Notes under the pieces: model-generated | What the model was told of the DNA's origin: nothing | Databases searched by the model: none | The model's input: only the letters and a program-made list of their open reading frames with translations | Origin: Nocardia iowensis | Lineage (GTDB): Bacteria; Actinomycetota; Actinomycetes; Mycobacteriales; Mycobacteriaceae | Direction: 5' to 3' | Length of the DNA stretch: 64,000 nt | NCBI RefSeq assembly: GCF_019222765.1 | Contig: NZ_CP078145.1 | Span: forward strand, 7,812,001-7,876,000 | Position numbers and translations under genes: made by a program | Part shown: positions 1 through 11,018 of the stretch, in pieces | Layout: each line of letters opens with the position of its first letter | Numbering within the stretch: the stretch's first letter is position 1

Positions 1-1030
1 GCGACAGCGCGATGATCCAGACCGGCTCGACCGAACCGATCCAGTTCGACGGCGCGGTCCAGCCGAAGACGCTCCAGTTCATCCGTTCGTCGGAGTAGAC
101 CGCGAGCACCGTGAAGATCTGCTGGAACAGCGACCAGAACACCGCGTTGGCGATGAACAGCGGGATGAACGCGCGCACCCGGCTGCGTTCGATCGGCAGC
201 ACCTTGGCGCTGGTGAGCATGACGACGAAGTAGATGACGGACGCGACGGCGATGACGCCGGTGGTCACCTCGGGCAGATTGTCGAGCGTCACCAGGCCGG
301 TCACCCAGACCACCGCGACCACGACCGCGGCACCGACGAGCAGCCCGATCAGCGGACCGATCGCGCTGCGCGGCAACGGGTTCGGCACCTCACGGCCGTG
401 GGTGCCGAGGTTGTGCCGGAAGACCACGTATTGGGCGAGGCCGAGCGCCATGCCGATCGCCGCCGCGCCGAAGCCGTAGTGGAAGCCGACGTGGTTCTGC
501 AGCAGTCCGGTGATCAGCGGACCGCTGAACGCGCCGAGGTTGATACCGAGATAGAACAGCGTGAACCCGCCGTCGGCGCGGGCGTCACCCTTCGGATACA
601 GCGTGCCGAGCAGCGAGGAGGCGTTGGCCTTGAGCGCGCCGCTGCCGAGTGCGACCAGCACCAGACCGACGCCGACACCGGCCAGGCCGGGCAGCACGGC
701 GAGCGCGATGTGACCCGCCACGACCACGACGCCGCCGTAGAACACCGTCCGCTCCATGCCGAGCAGCCGGTCCGCGATCCAGCCGCCGAGCACCGTGGAC
801 AGATAGACCAGGCCGCCGTACGCGCCGACGATGCCGACACCGGTGCTCTGCGACAGGCCGAGCCCGCCTTCGGTCGTCGAGTAGTACAGGTAGTAGCCGA
901 GGATGGTGACCATCCCGTAGTAGGAGAACCGTTCCCAGAGCTCCACTCCGAACAGGTTGGTCAGGCCGATCGGGTGGCCGAAGAGAGTCCGTCCCGCGAC
1001 CGATTGCTCAGCCGTTGTTGCTTCCGACAT
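1..1030 (-). CDS. POT-family peptide MFS transporter (3' end cut by window edge)
   Basis: Proton-coupled oligopeptide transporter of the POT/PTR2 family in the cytoplasmic membrane. The ATG start is the reverse complement of 1028-1030, and the frame stays open to base 1, so the C-terminal part lies outside the window. Residues 30-40 read ELWERFSYYGM, a POT hallmark, and further on FYLGINLGAFSGP matches the second PTR2 signature. Several hydrophobic segments alternate with short loops, as expected for about 14 transmembrane helices. It is divergent from the SRPBCC gene. Likely substrates are di- and tripeptides, but specificity cannot be read from the sequence. Confidence 0.85.
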   Translation of the reverse strand, partial: MSEATTAEQSVAGRTLFGHPIGLTNLFGVELWERFSYYGMVTILGYYLYYSTTEGGLGLSQSTGVGIVGAYGGLVYLSTVLGGWIADRLLGMERTVFYGGVVVVAGHIALAVLPGLAGVGVGLVLVALGSGALKANASSLLGTLYPKGDARADGGFTLFYLGINLGAFSGPLITGLLQNHVGFHYGFGAAAIGMALGLAQYVVFRHNLGTHGREVPNPLPRSAIGPLIGLLVGAAVVVAVVWVTGLVTLDNLPEVTTGVIAVASVIYFVVMLTSAKVLPIERSRVRAFIPLFIANAVFWSLFQQIFTVLAVYSDERMNWSVFGWTAPSNWIGSVEPVWIIALS

Positions 1031-1278
1031 CCTCAGACCATCCCATGTTTCGCTCGATTCTTCGGCATCAACACCGAAATCTCGAACATCCTCGCAGCAT
1101 GCAGCGGATTACGCGACATGCAAGACTGCGAATCAGTACCGAATCCGCAGAATCGCCGCCCGACGGAGCATCGGTCCCGCCACCAGGCGAGGCGTTTCCT
1201 CCGGTCCCGGCTGGGCATCCGAGAGACACCGGGTCGCGGTGGCGAACACTCAGCCACCGCAGCGGGCCCACCCTGACG

Positions 1279-1764
1279 ATGGAAAGTGACGCACGAATGG
1301 AACCTGTGGAGATCACGGTGACCGCCTCGGTGGAGGACACGTTCGCGGTGCTGGCCGACGGCTGGCTGTACGCGCTCTGGGTGGTCGGCGCCTCGCACAT
1401 TCGCGATGTCGATGCCGGTTGGCCCGCGGTCGGGACCCGCATCCACCACAGCGTCGGCCCGTGGCCGCTGACTCTGTCCGACACCACGAAGGTGCACGAC
1501 GTGGACCCGCCGCGGATGCTGGAGTTGGAGGCGCGGCTGTGGCCGGTCGGTTCGGCGTGGATCCGGTTGGAACTGGCCGAGATCACGCCGGACAGTACCC
1601 GGGTCAGCATGTACGAACGCGCGATCAGCGGGCCCGCGACCCTGGTGCCCGACGGGGTCCAGGAATTGTTGCTGGTGCCGCGCAACAAGGAATCACTGTC
1701 GAGGCTGGCAGATCTGGTCGTCGGCCGGGCACGCAAGACCGAGGAGGAGACCCCGCGCCCATGA
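1279..1764 (+). CDS. SRPBCC family protein (polyketide cyclase/START-like fold)
   Basis: Protein of about 161 residues. It opens with MEPVEITVTASVEDTFAVLADG, the usual first strand and helix of SRPBCC ligand-binding proteins, followed by alternating strands and a C-terminal helix (LLVPRNKESLSRLADLVV). These domains bind small hydrophobic ligands; no catalytic residue is evident. ATG 1279 is chosen, but an in-frame ATG at 1297 is equally possible. Its stop overlaps the start of the iron-redox gene (ATGA), so the two are probably co-translated. Confidence 0.75.
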   Translation: MESDARMEPVEITVTASVEDTFAVLADGWLYALWVVGASHIRDVDAGWPAVGTRIHHSVGPWPLTLSDTTKVHDVDPPRMLELEARLWPVGSAWIRLELAEITPDSTRVSMYERAISGPATLVPDGVQELLLVPRNKESLSRLADLVVGRARKTEEETPRP

Positions 1765-2768
1765 GTCGCGACGACATCGCCCCGATCCCGCTACCGCAAC
1801 CACGCGGCGAACTCTCCGCCGCCGTGCTCGAGCTGCTGCGCACCGAGCCGGGACGCGGCGGCGCGTTGCCCGCGGTCGGCGACGCCGATCCGTACGGCGA
1901 CGACCTGCAGCTCGCGCTGCACACCTGCTACGAATTGCATTACCACGGAATGGATTCGGTAGACCCTGAGTGGGAGTGGGATCCGGATCTGTTGCGGCTG
2001 CGGGCGGCGATGGAGCAACCGTTTCTCGCCGCGCTGCGGCGCGACGTGCCCGGCGGCGCCGACATCGAGGACGAACTCGCGCAACTACTCGTCGAGCCCG
2101 CCGAGCCGACGGGGGTCAGTCAGTACCTGCGCGAGAACGGCGAATGGTGGCAGCTGTGTGAGTATTTCGTGCAGCGTTCCATCTACCACCACAAGGAGGC
2201 CGACCCGTACGCGTGGGCCATCCCGCGGCTGCGCGGTCAGGCGAAAGCGTCGCTGGTCGCGGTCGAATTCGACGAATTCGGTGGCGGCCGTGGGGAACGC
2301 GTGCACGCGCAGTTGTACGCGGACCTACTCGCCGGTGCCAGGCTGGATCCGGGATATCTGCACTACCTCGATGCCGTCCCGGCCCCGATGCTGGCCATCG
2401 TGAACATGATGTCGCTGTTCGGTTTGCACCGCGTCCGGCGTGGTGCGCTGGTCGGGCATTTCGCGACGGTCGAGATCACCTCGCCGCCCGGTGCGCGGCG
2501 CATGGTGGAGGCGCTGGAACGATTCGATGCCGACCCGGCCTGCCTGCTGTTCTACACCGAACACGTGGAGGCCGACGCCGTACACGAGCAGGTGATGCGC
2601 CGTGATGTGATCGGCAACCTGCTCGCGCGGGAGCCGGAACTCACCGAATCGGTCGTCTTCGGTATCCAGGTGACGGATCTGCTGGAAGATCGCTTCGCGC
2701 AACATGTTCTGGACAGCTGGCGAGCCGGGCGTAGCTCGTTGCGCGAGGAAATCGCTGCCGCCGTGTGA
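1761..2768 (+). CDS. iron-containing redox enzyme family protein
   Basis: A 335-residue protein resembling the heme-oxygenase-like, helical di-iron family annotated as iron-containing redox enzymes. Features that fit are the segment LHTCYELHYHGMD, the acidic DPEWEWDP that follows, and further His/Glu-rich helices (YFVQRSIYHHKEADP; FYTEHVEADAVHE) that could supply metal ligands. ATG 1761 overlaps the SRPBCC stop. It converges on the CDGSH and methyltransferase genes, a neighbourhood I recognise from other actinobacteria. The reaction is unknown. Its last codons run into a tandem repeat. Confidence 0.75.
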   Translation: MSRDDIAPIPLPQPRGELSAAVLELLRTEPGRGGALPAVGDADPYGDDLQLALHTCYELHYHGMDSVDPEWEWDPDLLRLRAAMEQPFLAALRRDVPGGADIEDELAQLLVEPAEPTGVSQYLRENGEWWQLCEYFVQRSIYHHKEADPYAWAIPRLRGQAKASLVAVEFDEFGGGRGERVHAQLYADLLAGARLDPGYLHYLDAVPAPMLAIVNMMSLFGLHRVRRGALVGHFATVEITSPPGARRMVEALERFDADPACLLFYTEHVEADAVHEQVMRRDVIGNLLAREPELTESVVFGIQVTDLLEDRFAQHVLDSWRAGRSSLREEIAAAV

Positions 2769-2822
2769 GTTCGGCAGCCGCTGTGTGAGTTCGGCAGCCG
2801 CTGTGCGAGTTCGGCTGCCGCT
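2763..2822. repeat. three tandem copies of a 20-bp unit
   Basis: Units at 2763-2782, 2783-2802 and 2803-2822. The first two are identical (gtgtgagttcggcagccgct) and the third differs at two bases. The stop codon of the iron-redox gene (2766-2768) lies inside unit 1, so each unit carries a TGA-like element in the same phase. Replication slippage at the gene end is the simplest origin. Confidence 0.9.
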
Positions 2823-2876
2823 GTGTGCGCGGGGGCGGCTCCCCATGAGTCGCGGCATCCGTCCGAGCTGTCGCGG

Positions 2877-3113
2877 TCAGTCGCGACGAGCCTTCTTGCG
2901 ATGGCTGGTATCGCAGAGCGGAAAAGTCTTGCTGCGCTTGCATCGACACATCGCGACCTGGAATCGATCCGACCGCACCACCGTGCCGTCCTCCGACACC
3001 AGTTCCACCGGACCCTCGATCAGCGCGGGACCTCCCGGGACCAGGATGACCCTGCGGTAGTCGGCGGCCGGACGGCCGGTACTCGGTTCCTCAGCGTTCG
3101 ATGCGGTCGGCAC
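2877..3113 (-). CDS. CDGSH iron-sulfur domain protein
   Basis: A 78-residue protein with a C-terminal CDGSH-type [2Fe-2S] motif: C56-x-C58-x2-S61-x3-P65-x-C67-D68-T-S-H71. The three cysteines and His71 are the cluster ligands; the usual Gly after CD is Thr here. Two Arg/Lys-rich patches flank the motif. GTG start at 3113; its 5' end overlaps the 3' end of the methyltransferase gene by 23 bases, so translational coupling is likely. Such proteins carry redox-active, acid-labile clusters; the partner is unknown, though the facing iron-redox enzyme is an obvious candidate. Confidence 0.88.
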   Translation of the reverse strand: MPTASNAEEPSTGRPAADYRRVILVPGGPALIEGPVELVSEDGTVVRSDRFQVAMCRCKRSKTFPLCDTSHRKKARRD

Positions 3114-3747
3114 GGATCACCACCAATTCCTCGAAGCGTTGCCCCGGCTCGATATGCTTTGCGGCTTCGAGCCATTCGGCCCGGCGACGCAGCACCGGGC
3201 CGAACGGGACGGTCTGGCGCGCGACAATGGATGCCTTCAATCCGTTGTCCCGCAAGTGGTTCAGGGTCAGCTCCTCGCCCGACAGGGTCGAGTGCACGAT
3301 CAGCGCGACACCACCCTTGGCAAGCAGTTCGGGCAGCATCCCGCACAGCTGGTCGAGCAGCACCCGACCATCGCAACCCGCGTCCCACGCGCGTTTGCGG
3401 CCGCGCGTGGCGTCGGGGTCCGCACACGGCACATACGGTGGGTTCGCGAGGACCACGTCGAATGTGCGGCCGCGCACCGCCTGGGTGAAATCACCATGGA
3501 TCAGTTCGATCGGCACACCAGCGGCGCGGCTGTTCAGCCAGGCCGTCGCGATCGCGCGCCGGGAGACGTCGACGGCGGTGACCGAGGAGGCGCCCATCCG
3601 GGCGGCCCGGATCGCGAGCGCGCCGGTACCGGTACACGGGTCGAGTACCCGCGGCTGCCGGGGCAGCGCGGCACCGGCAGCGGCACGGGCCAGCAGCCAG
3701 GTGTCGGTTTGCGGGCGGTATACGCCGGGGCATCGTATGAGTCGCAT
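3091..3747 (-). CDS. HemK2/MTQ2-type class I SAM-dependent methyltransferase
   Basis: A 218-residue methyltransferase. The glycine-rich SAM loop LDPCTGTGAL sits near residues 35-44, an acidic ribose-binding position follows in VTAVDVS, and the N-methyltransferase motif NPPY is at about 102-105. NPPY enzymes methylate planar nitrogens such as glutamine side chains (HemK/PrmC, MTQ2) or nucleobases. I start at ATG 3747 (MRLIRCPGVYRP) because homologues begin just before GVY; the frame is open to 3861 but that stretch looks non-coding. Co-transcribed with the CDGSH gene. Confidence 0.8.
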   Translation of the reverse strand: MRLIRCPGVYRPQTDTWLLARAAAGAALPRQPRVLDPCTGTGALAIRAARMGASSVTAVDVSRRAIATAWLNSRAAGVPIELIHGDFTQAVRGRTFDVVLANPPYVPCADPDATRGRKRAWDAGCDGRVLLDQLCGMLPELLAKGGVALIVHSTLSGEELTLNHLRDNGLKASIVARQTVPFGPVLRRRAEWLEAAKHIEPGQRFEELVVIRADRIER

Positions 3748-3921
3748 CGGAGATCGAATACCTCGCCGCACCGACTCGAAACAGGCACGCGTTAACCTCA
3801 CACCGCAGCCACCAGCAGCGATGCCAAGAGCGCCGGGGCGACTCAACGGACGGAGGGGCACGAGGCCGCGGTCCCGCGATTGGGCACCTGGTTTGCCGCC
3901 GTTAGCTCAGGCTGAACCGAA

Positions 3922-3948
3922 CGGTTTCTCGCACTGGTGTTGAAACCG
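3922..3948 (-). terminator. possible terminator hairpin downstream of ppx
   Basis: Inverted repeat cggtttc (3922-3928) / gaaaccg (3942-3948) with a 13-base loop, 21 bases past the ppx stop on the minus strand. There is only a short T-containing tail (ttcggtt), so this is weak support. Confidence 0.3.
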
Positions 3949-3968
3949 CTAGGCGATGCTGAAGTCCA

Positions 3969-4916
3969 TTAGGCGATGGAGAGGGCGATGCCGTCCAGAA
4001 TGTCGTGCTCGGAAACGACGAGCTCGGCGATGCCCGCGCGGCGAGACAGCTCATCGGCGAGAACCTCGGCGATGACGGCGCCGCCGCCGATGACGTCGAC
4101 CCGGCCGGGATGCATGGGTCCGAGGGCGGCGCGCTCGTCGTGCGTCATGCCGATCAGGCGATCGCACACCTCGCGCAATTGATCCTGGTTGAGCCGGGTG
4201 AGGTGGACCTTCGCCGAGTCGTATTCGGGCAGGTCGAGGGCGACGGCGGCCAGGGTGGTCATGGTGCCCGCGACGCCGACCCAGGTGTGCGCGCCTTCGA
4301 CCGGAACTCGGGCGAAGGCCTCGGATAGTCGTTCGGCCGCGAATTCTTTTGCCGCGCCGACTTGTTCGGCGCTCGGCGGGTCGCCGGGCAGGCAGCGCTC
4401 GGTGATCCGGACACAGCCCACATCGGCCGAGTAGGCGGCCTGCACACCGTCGCTGTCGCCGAAAACCAGCTCGGTCGATCCGCCGCCGAGGTCGACCACG
4501 ACGAAAGGCCCTGCCTCGCTGGACAGTTCGCCGATGGCACCGGCGAAGGACAGCCGTGCCTCCTCATCACCGGTGATCACTTCGGCCTCCGCGCCAGGCA
4601 CCACGGTGCCGAGTTCGGCACGCGCCATGGCGAAGAAGTCGTCCCGGTTGGCCGCGTCGCGGGTGGCGGAAGTGGCCGTCATCCGTACCCGGACGACACC
4701 CGTCTCCCGCATCAGCGCGGCGTAGTCGGCCAACGCGACCCTGGTGCGTTCGATCGCTTCCGGCGCAAGCGAACCGGTCGCGTCGACCCCCTGGCCGAGG
4801 CGCACGATTCGCATCTCGCGATGCACGTCGGCGAGCCGGCCGTCGCCGAGCACGTCGGCGATCAATAGTCGGATGGAGTTGGTACCGCAATCGACGGCAG
4901 CTACCCGATCACTCAT
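3969..4916 (-). CDS. ppx: Ppx/GppA-family phosphatase (exopolyphosphatase)
   Basis: A 315-residue member of the ASKHA-fold Ppx/GppA family, which hydrolyses polyphosphate or pppGpp. Phosphate-binding loops are visible: DCGTNS at residues 9-14 and VDLGGGSTEL at about 141-150. The GDEEARLSF segment near 116-124 carries the catalytic glutamate region. It is short, like actinobacterial Ppx1/Ppx2, lacking the extra C-terminal domain of E. coli PPX. ATG 4916 overlaps the DUF501 stop (ATGA). It ends the eno-ftsB-DUF501-ppx gene order also found at Rv1023-Rv1026. Confidence 0.9.
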   Translation of the reverse strand: MSDRVAAVDCGTNSIRLLIADVLGDGRLADVHREMRIVRLGQGVDATGSLAPEAIERTRVALADYAALMRETGVVRVRMTATSATRDAANRDDFFAMARAELGTVVPGAEAEVITGDEEARLSFAGAIGELSSEAGPFVVVDLGGGSTELVFGDSDGVQAAYSADVGCVRITERCLPGDPPSAEQVGAAKEFAAERLSEAFARVPVEGAHTWVGVAGTMTTLAAVALDLPEYDSAKVHLTRLNQDQLREVCDRLIGMTHDERAALGPMHPGRVDVIGGGAVIAEVLADELSRRAGIAELVVSEHDILDGIALSIA

Positions 4917-5464
4917 GACTGTGCTCCGTTTTCTCCGACGCCGATGTCTTCGCGAACGCCGACCCGCTCGTATTTCGGCCAGTCGGCCGGAATCGCGGTG
5001 CCGCGCAAGCCGTTATCGGCGGCCAGTGCCACCGCCTCGTCACCGAAGGGGTTCACCCCCGGCCCCTTGGCCAGCGCATGCGCGATCAGCACGTGCAGGC
5101 ACTTGACCCGCTCCGGCATCCCGCCGCCGGTGAAATCGGTACCGAGCGACTCGATTTCATCGCGCTCGGCCAGATAGCTTTCGTGCGCGGCACGGTAGGC
5201 GGCGGCCAATTCCGGGTCGCTGCCGAGCCGTTCGGTCATCTCGCGCATCACGCCCGCGGATTCCTGCCTGCTCGCTTCGGCGGTGAGCCGCGGGTCGGTC
5301 AGGTAGTACAGGGTGGGAAACGGGGTGCCGTCGGGCAGTCGGGGCGCGGTTTTCACGACGGCCGGGGTCCCGTCCGGGGTGCGATAGGCGACGGCCAGCA
5401 CGCCGCGTGGTTCGCGGCCGAGCTGCTTGGCGATGATCGCGAGATCCTGGTCGTTCGGTGTCAC
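4913..5464 (-). CDS. DUF501 domain-containing protein
   Basis: A 183-residue protein of the DUF501 family (Rv1025 type), known mainly from actinobacteria and of unknown function. Recognisable blocks are the N-terminal segment RGVLAVAYRTPDGTPAVVKTAP (read in pieces), the TLYYLTDPRL motif, and the C-terminal CLHVLIAHALAKG followed by NPFGDEAVAL. The GTG start at 5464 overlaps the ftsB stop (GTGA) and its stop overlaps the ppx ATG, so the three genes are tightly coupled. Conserved linkage to a divisome gene suggests a cell-envelope or division-related role, but this is inference. Confidence 0.85.
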   Translation of the reverse strand: MTPNDQDLAIIAKQLGREPRGVLAVAYRTPDGTPAVVKTAPRLPDGTPFPTLYYLTDPRLTAEASRQESAGVMREMTERLGSDPELAAAYRAAHESYLAERDEIESLGTDFTGGGMPERVKCLHVLIAHALAKGPGVNPFGDEAVALAADNGLRGTAIPADWPKYERVGVREDIGVGENGAQS

Positions 5465-6129
5465 CTGGGTCCTTCCGGTCCTGGCGGCGGTGCGGCCGGC
5501 GGCGGACCAGGTGCTGGTGTCCGGTCGGCCGCGGGGTCTGGTTGGGGTTCGGAGATGCTGCGCCACAGCTCGGTGTACCAGGGGTCGGGTTCCCTGGACT
5601 TGGTCGCGGCGGTCGGTGCGGCGGGTGCCTCGATGCCGGGCACCTGCACGATGTAGGGGGTCTCGCCGGGCAGCACCAGCCGCAGCCGGTCCCGCGCCTC
5701 GGACCTGATGTAGGCCGGATCCTGTTGCTGCGCACGGCGATCCCGCAACCGCGCGAGATCGGACTCCAGTTCCTGCCGCTGCTGCGCCAACTGCGCCGCC
5801 TCGGCCCGCTGGGTGAAGTACGTGCGCATCGGCACGGCCAGCGTGAGCGCGAGCGCGCACACGACGATGGCGAGGACCACCGCCTTGCCGGTGGACAGGC
5901 CGAGGATGGTGCGCTCGTGTCTGTCCGTGCCGTGTTCGGCGCGCAGCCCGATCTTCTGCGGCCCAGCCTTCTTGTCGTCGGACCGCCTGCGCGCGGTGCG
6001 CTTTACCGCGGCAGGCCGGGCCGCGGTCTCCGTATCGGATCCGGCCTTGGGCCGCGATCTGGCGGAACGCGACGTGCGGCGGTCCCCACGCCCGGCTGGA
6101 CTGGATCCACGCGCACGTCGCTCCGTCAT
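5461..6129 (-). CDS. ftsB: septum formation initiator FtsB/DivIC family protein
   Basis: A 222-residue bitopic membrane protein. A basic, Arg/Ser-rich cytoplasmic tail of about 80 residues precedes one transmembrane helix near 81-100 (KAVVLAIVVCALALTLAV). A coiled coil rich in Ala, Glu and Gln follows (about 105-130), then the conserved DPAYIRSEARDRLRLVLPGE segment and a Pro-rich C-terminus. FtsB/DivIC links FtsL and FtsQ in the divisome. The ATG at 6129 is the only good start. The long basic tail and proline tail are typical of actinobacterial versions. Confidence 0.9.
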   Translation of the reverse strand: MTERRARGSSPAGRGDRRTSRSARSRPKAGSDTETAARPAAVKRTARRRSDDKKAGPQKIGLRAEHGTDRHERTILGLSTGKAVVLAIVVCALALTLAVPMRTYFTQRAEAAQLAQQRQELESDLARLRDRRAQQQDPAYIRSEARDRLRLVLPGETPYIVQVPGIEAPAAPTAATKSREPDPWYTELWRSISEPQPDPAADRTPAPGPPPAAPPPGPEGPR

Positions 6130-6221
6130 AGCGAACCCCTGTATCTAATCTGCGGTGCTCCCGGGGCCCTGCGTGGTTACGCAGGCTACCGCCTCCGGGC
6201 CCATCGCTCGCACCGCCATGA

Positions 6222-8340
<2,119 letters not shown>

Positions 8341-8424
8341 GAGCACTCCACCTATCATCCAGATCCGGCGGGGCAGCTCCGGGAATTCGCTGGTCGCCGG
8401 AGTAAATGGGGCGAGTCGGGTGGG

Positions 8425-10107
8425 TCAGCCGAGCAGTGCGCGGGTGGCCGGATGGGTGGGGGCGGCGAGGATGGCGCTGGTATCGCCGGATTCGACGATT
8501 CGGCCGTGGTCGAGGACCACCAGGCGCGGGCAATGCGCGGCGACGACGCCCATGTCGTGGCTGATCACCAGCAGGCCCATCCGGCGGTCCGCGCGAATCC
8601 GATCCAGCAGGGTCATGATCGAGGCGGCGGTCGCGTGGTCCAAGGCGGAGGTGATCTCATCGCAAATGAGGACGGCGGGTTCCGCGGCGAGGGCGCGAGC
8701 CAGTGCGACACGCTGTCGCTGCCCGCCGGACAGCTCGTGCGGATAGCGGGCGGCCAATTCGGGGGCCAGCTCTACCGAGGCGAGTAGTTCGGCGACCCGT
8801 TGCCCCAGTTGGCGTCTCGGCACCTTGCCGATGCGGCGTAGCGGGCGTCCGAGGGTCTGCGCGACGGTGCGCCGTGGATTGAGCGCGGACCGCGGGTTCT
8901 GGGTGACCAGCTGAATGCCGTTGCGGCCATGGGCGGTTCGTCTGCCGGTGGTGACCGGTACCGAGGTTCCGCGCAGCTCGAGTGTTCCCGTCGCAGCGCG
9001 ATGCAGACCCGCGATCACCCTGGCCAGTGTCGTTTTGCCTGCGCCTGACGCACCGACCACCGCGAGCGCTGAGCCTGGTGCCAATTCCAAATCAACCCCC
9101 GCCAACACCTCACGTTCGGCAATCGCGGTACCGATTCCCTTGGCGCGCAGCAGAAATGGTTCAGTAACCTGTGCTACCGAGCCGGGCACTGAGGTACCCG
9201 TAGTGTCAGCTAACCCGTCGTCCGTGGTGCGCGCAGCCGTCGTGCGGTGCCCACCCGACGAGCTCTCGCCCAGCAGATCGCTCGTGCTATCGCGCTCGAC
9301 GATCGGGCGGTTCGCCGCCAGCAGCGCCGCCGACCCGGCACCAAGCTCGATCACGTTGTCCGCGATGGCGTGCACGGTGGCGGTGTCGTGGCCGGAGAGC
9401 AGGATGGCGGTGGCGCGCTCGACGGCGATCTCGGTCAGCAGGCGCGCGATGTCGGTGCGCAGGGAGCCGTGCAGGCCCGCCAGCGGCTCGTCGAGGATCA
9501 GGACGCCGGTGCGGCGGATCAGGGCGCGGGCCAAGGCGACTCGGCGCTGCTGGCCGCCGGAGAGTTCGCCGGATCTGCGGCGCAGATGTTCCGCCGAGAG
9601 GCCGACCAGTTCCAATGTCTCGATGACGGTGTCACGCGAGGCGTGCCCGGCGACCTCGTGCAGCAGGCCGTGCACCCGCATCAAGGGGTTGAGCGCCGAC
9701 CCGGGGTCTTGCCCTACGTAAGCGACGTGAGTGCGCCGGAAGTGCTGCCGGGCAACGGGATCCAGCGCGAACACATCGTGGCCCGCGACCGACACCGAGC
9801 CGGTGCGGCGGGCGGCACCGGACGGCAGTTGTCCGAGCAGTGCCCGCATGAGCGTTGTCTTACCCGATCCGGACGGTCCGGTGAGCGCGGAAATACTGCC
9901 TGCGGCGATCTGAAAACTGGTGGGCTCGAACAACTCCTGCCCGGCGGACCCACGCACCGACAACTCCTCGACTACCACCGGCACGCTCGCGGCAGACCGA
10001 GCGCTACCGAGTTCCCGCGCGGGGTTGTTCGCCTCGTCGCAGTGTCCGCCAGCGACGCCACGCGGGGCCTTGGCCGCCCTTTGCACATCGAGCACGGGGT
10101 CACTCAC
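8425..10107 (-). CDS. ABC transporter ATPase, two fused nucleotide-binding domains (Dpp/Nik/Cnt-like)
   Basis: A 560-residue protein with two ABC domains. Domain 1: Walker A GPSGSGKTT at about 77-85, signature LSGGQQRR, Walker B VLILDEPLAG. Domain 2: Walker A GASGAGKTT, signature LSGGQRQR, Walker B VLICDEITSALD. The second domain resembles DppF/NikE and the first DppD/NikD, so one fused protein replaces the usual pair. It should energise uptake with the two permeases upstream. GTG 10107 overlaps the permease stop (GTGA). It is the last gene of the importer operon, under the iron box at 13636-13654. Confidence 0.9.
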   Translation of the reverse strand: MSDPVLDVQRAAKAPRGVAGGHCDEANNPARELGSARSAASVPVVVEELSVRGSAGQELFEPTSFQIAAGSISALTGPSGSGKTTLMRALLGQLPSGAARRTGSVSVAGHDVFALDPVARQHFRRTHVAYVGQDPGSALNPLMRVHGLLHEVAGHASRDTVIETLELVGLSAEHLRRRSGELSGGQQRRVALARALIRRTGVLILDEPLAGLHGSLRTDIARLLTEIAVERATAILLSGHDTATVHAIADNVIELGAGSAALLAANRPIVERDSTSDLLGESSSGGHRTTAARTTDDGLADTTGTSVPGSVAQVTEPFLLRAKGIGTAIAEREVLAGVDLELAPGSALAVVGASGAGKTTLARVIAGLHRAATGTLELRGTSVPVTTGRRTAHGRNGIQLVTQNPRSALNPRRTVAQTLGRPLRRIGKVPRRQLGQRVAELLASVELAPELAARYPHELSGGQRQRVALARALAAEPAVLICDEITSALDHATAASIMTLLDRIRADRRMGLLVISHDMGVVAAHCPRLVVLDHGRIVESGDTSAILAAPTHPATRALLG

Positions 10108-11018
10108 CGCGACTCCCCTCGTCCGAAGGCCGTCACGGCGAGGTTGACGCTCACCGCGACAACCGCGATCGCCAGGCTCGGCGCGAGCACCGCCCAGGGA
10201 TTGAGCAGCATCCCGGAGGAGTTCTCGCGCACCATGACTGCCCAGTTGCTCGCGCCGAGGGTGGTCGGCAGTTGCAGGAACGACGCCGTGCTGACCAGGT
10301 AGACGGCGGCCACGAAACGCAGCCCGAGCTGAGCGGTGATCACCTCGCGCAGGTTCGGGATCACTTCACGGAAGACCAAGTGCGGCAGCGTTTCACCGCT
10401 GGCCTGGGCCGCCTCGACGTACCCGGACGCCGCGACACCCGCCGCGGCGGCGGCGAAAACCCGTGCACAGTACGGCGTGCCGAAGAGCAGCGCGACAACG
10501 AGCAAGCCGTACGCGCCCGCGTCCGGCCACGAGGTCAGCACCAGCAGGATGCCGAGAACGGCCGGAAGCAGCATGGCGAAGTCGGTCGCGCGTTCGATCA
10601 GCGTGCCGATGCGGGGCCGCAGCGCGGCGACCGCGCCGAGCACACAGGACAGCGCCGTCACCGCTAGCGCGATCACCGCGGCCAGCAGCAGCAGACCCCA
10701 ACCGCCGTACAGCAATTGACTCAGGACGTCACGGCCGAGCCGGTCAGTACCGAACCAGGCATCGGTCCCGGCGTCGCCGAACGGAATTCCGATCGGGGTC
10801 TCGGCCGCGTGCGGGGCCAGTGCGGGGCCGAGCACGGCGAGCAGCGTCACCACCACGGCGGGCAGCACTGTCAACACCCGCAGGCGGTGCACGCGACGGC
10901 GATTCCTCCGCTGTCCATCGACCACGTCGCCTGGGGCGCCGTCGACCTCGGCTGCGACGGTGTCCACCCCCGGCGCACCATCGGCGGGAAGCATTCCGCG
11001 GATACGTAGTCGTTTCAT
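10104..11018 (-). CDS. ABC transporter permease, DppC/NikC-like
   Basis: A 304-residue inner-membrane permease of the peptide/nickel family. The cytoplasmic N-terminus is followed by the FGTDRLGRDVLSQLLYG block typical of DppC/OppC proteins, several hydrophobic helices, and the EAA coupling loop in the region YVEAAQASGETLPHLVFREV. ATG 11018 is supported by a four-base ATGA overlap with the upstream permease. It pairs with that permease to form the transmembrane channel of the importer. Confidence 0.9.
   Translation of the reverse strand: MKRLRIRGMLPADGAPGVDTVAAEVDGAPGDVVDGQRRNRRRVHRLRVLTVLPAVVVTLLAVLGPALAPHAAETPIGIPFGDAGTDAWFGTDRLGRDVLSQLLYGGWGLLLLAAVIALAVTALSCVLGAVAALRPRIGTLIERATDFAMLLPAVLGILLVLTSWPDAGAYGLLVVALLFGTPYCARVFAAAAAGVAASGYVEAAQASGETLPHLVFREVIPNLREVITAQLGLRFVAAVYLVSTASFLQLPTTLGASNWAVMVRENSSGMLLNPWAVLAPSLAIAVVAVSVNLAVTAFGRGESR

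Noticed and set aside
398..1276. 292-codon plus-strand frame opposite the POT transporter
   Set aside because: Antisense shadow of the transporter's coding sequence, with no family motif.
3895..3960. tRNA-like string GTTAGCTCAGGC
   Set aside because: Resembles a D arm, but there is no acceptor pairing, anticodon stem or T arm around it.
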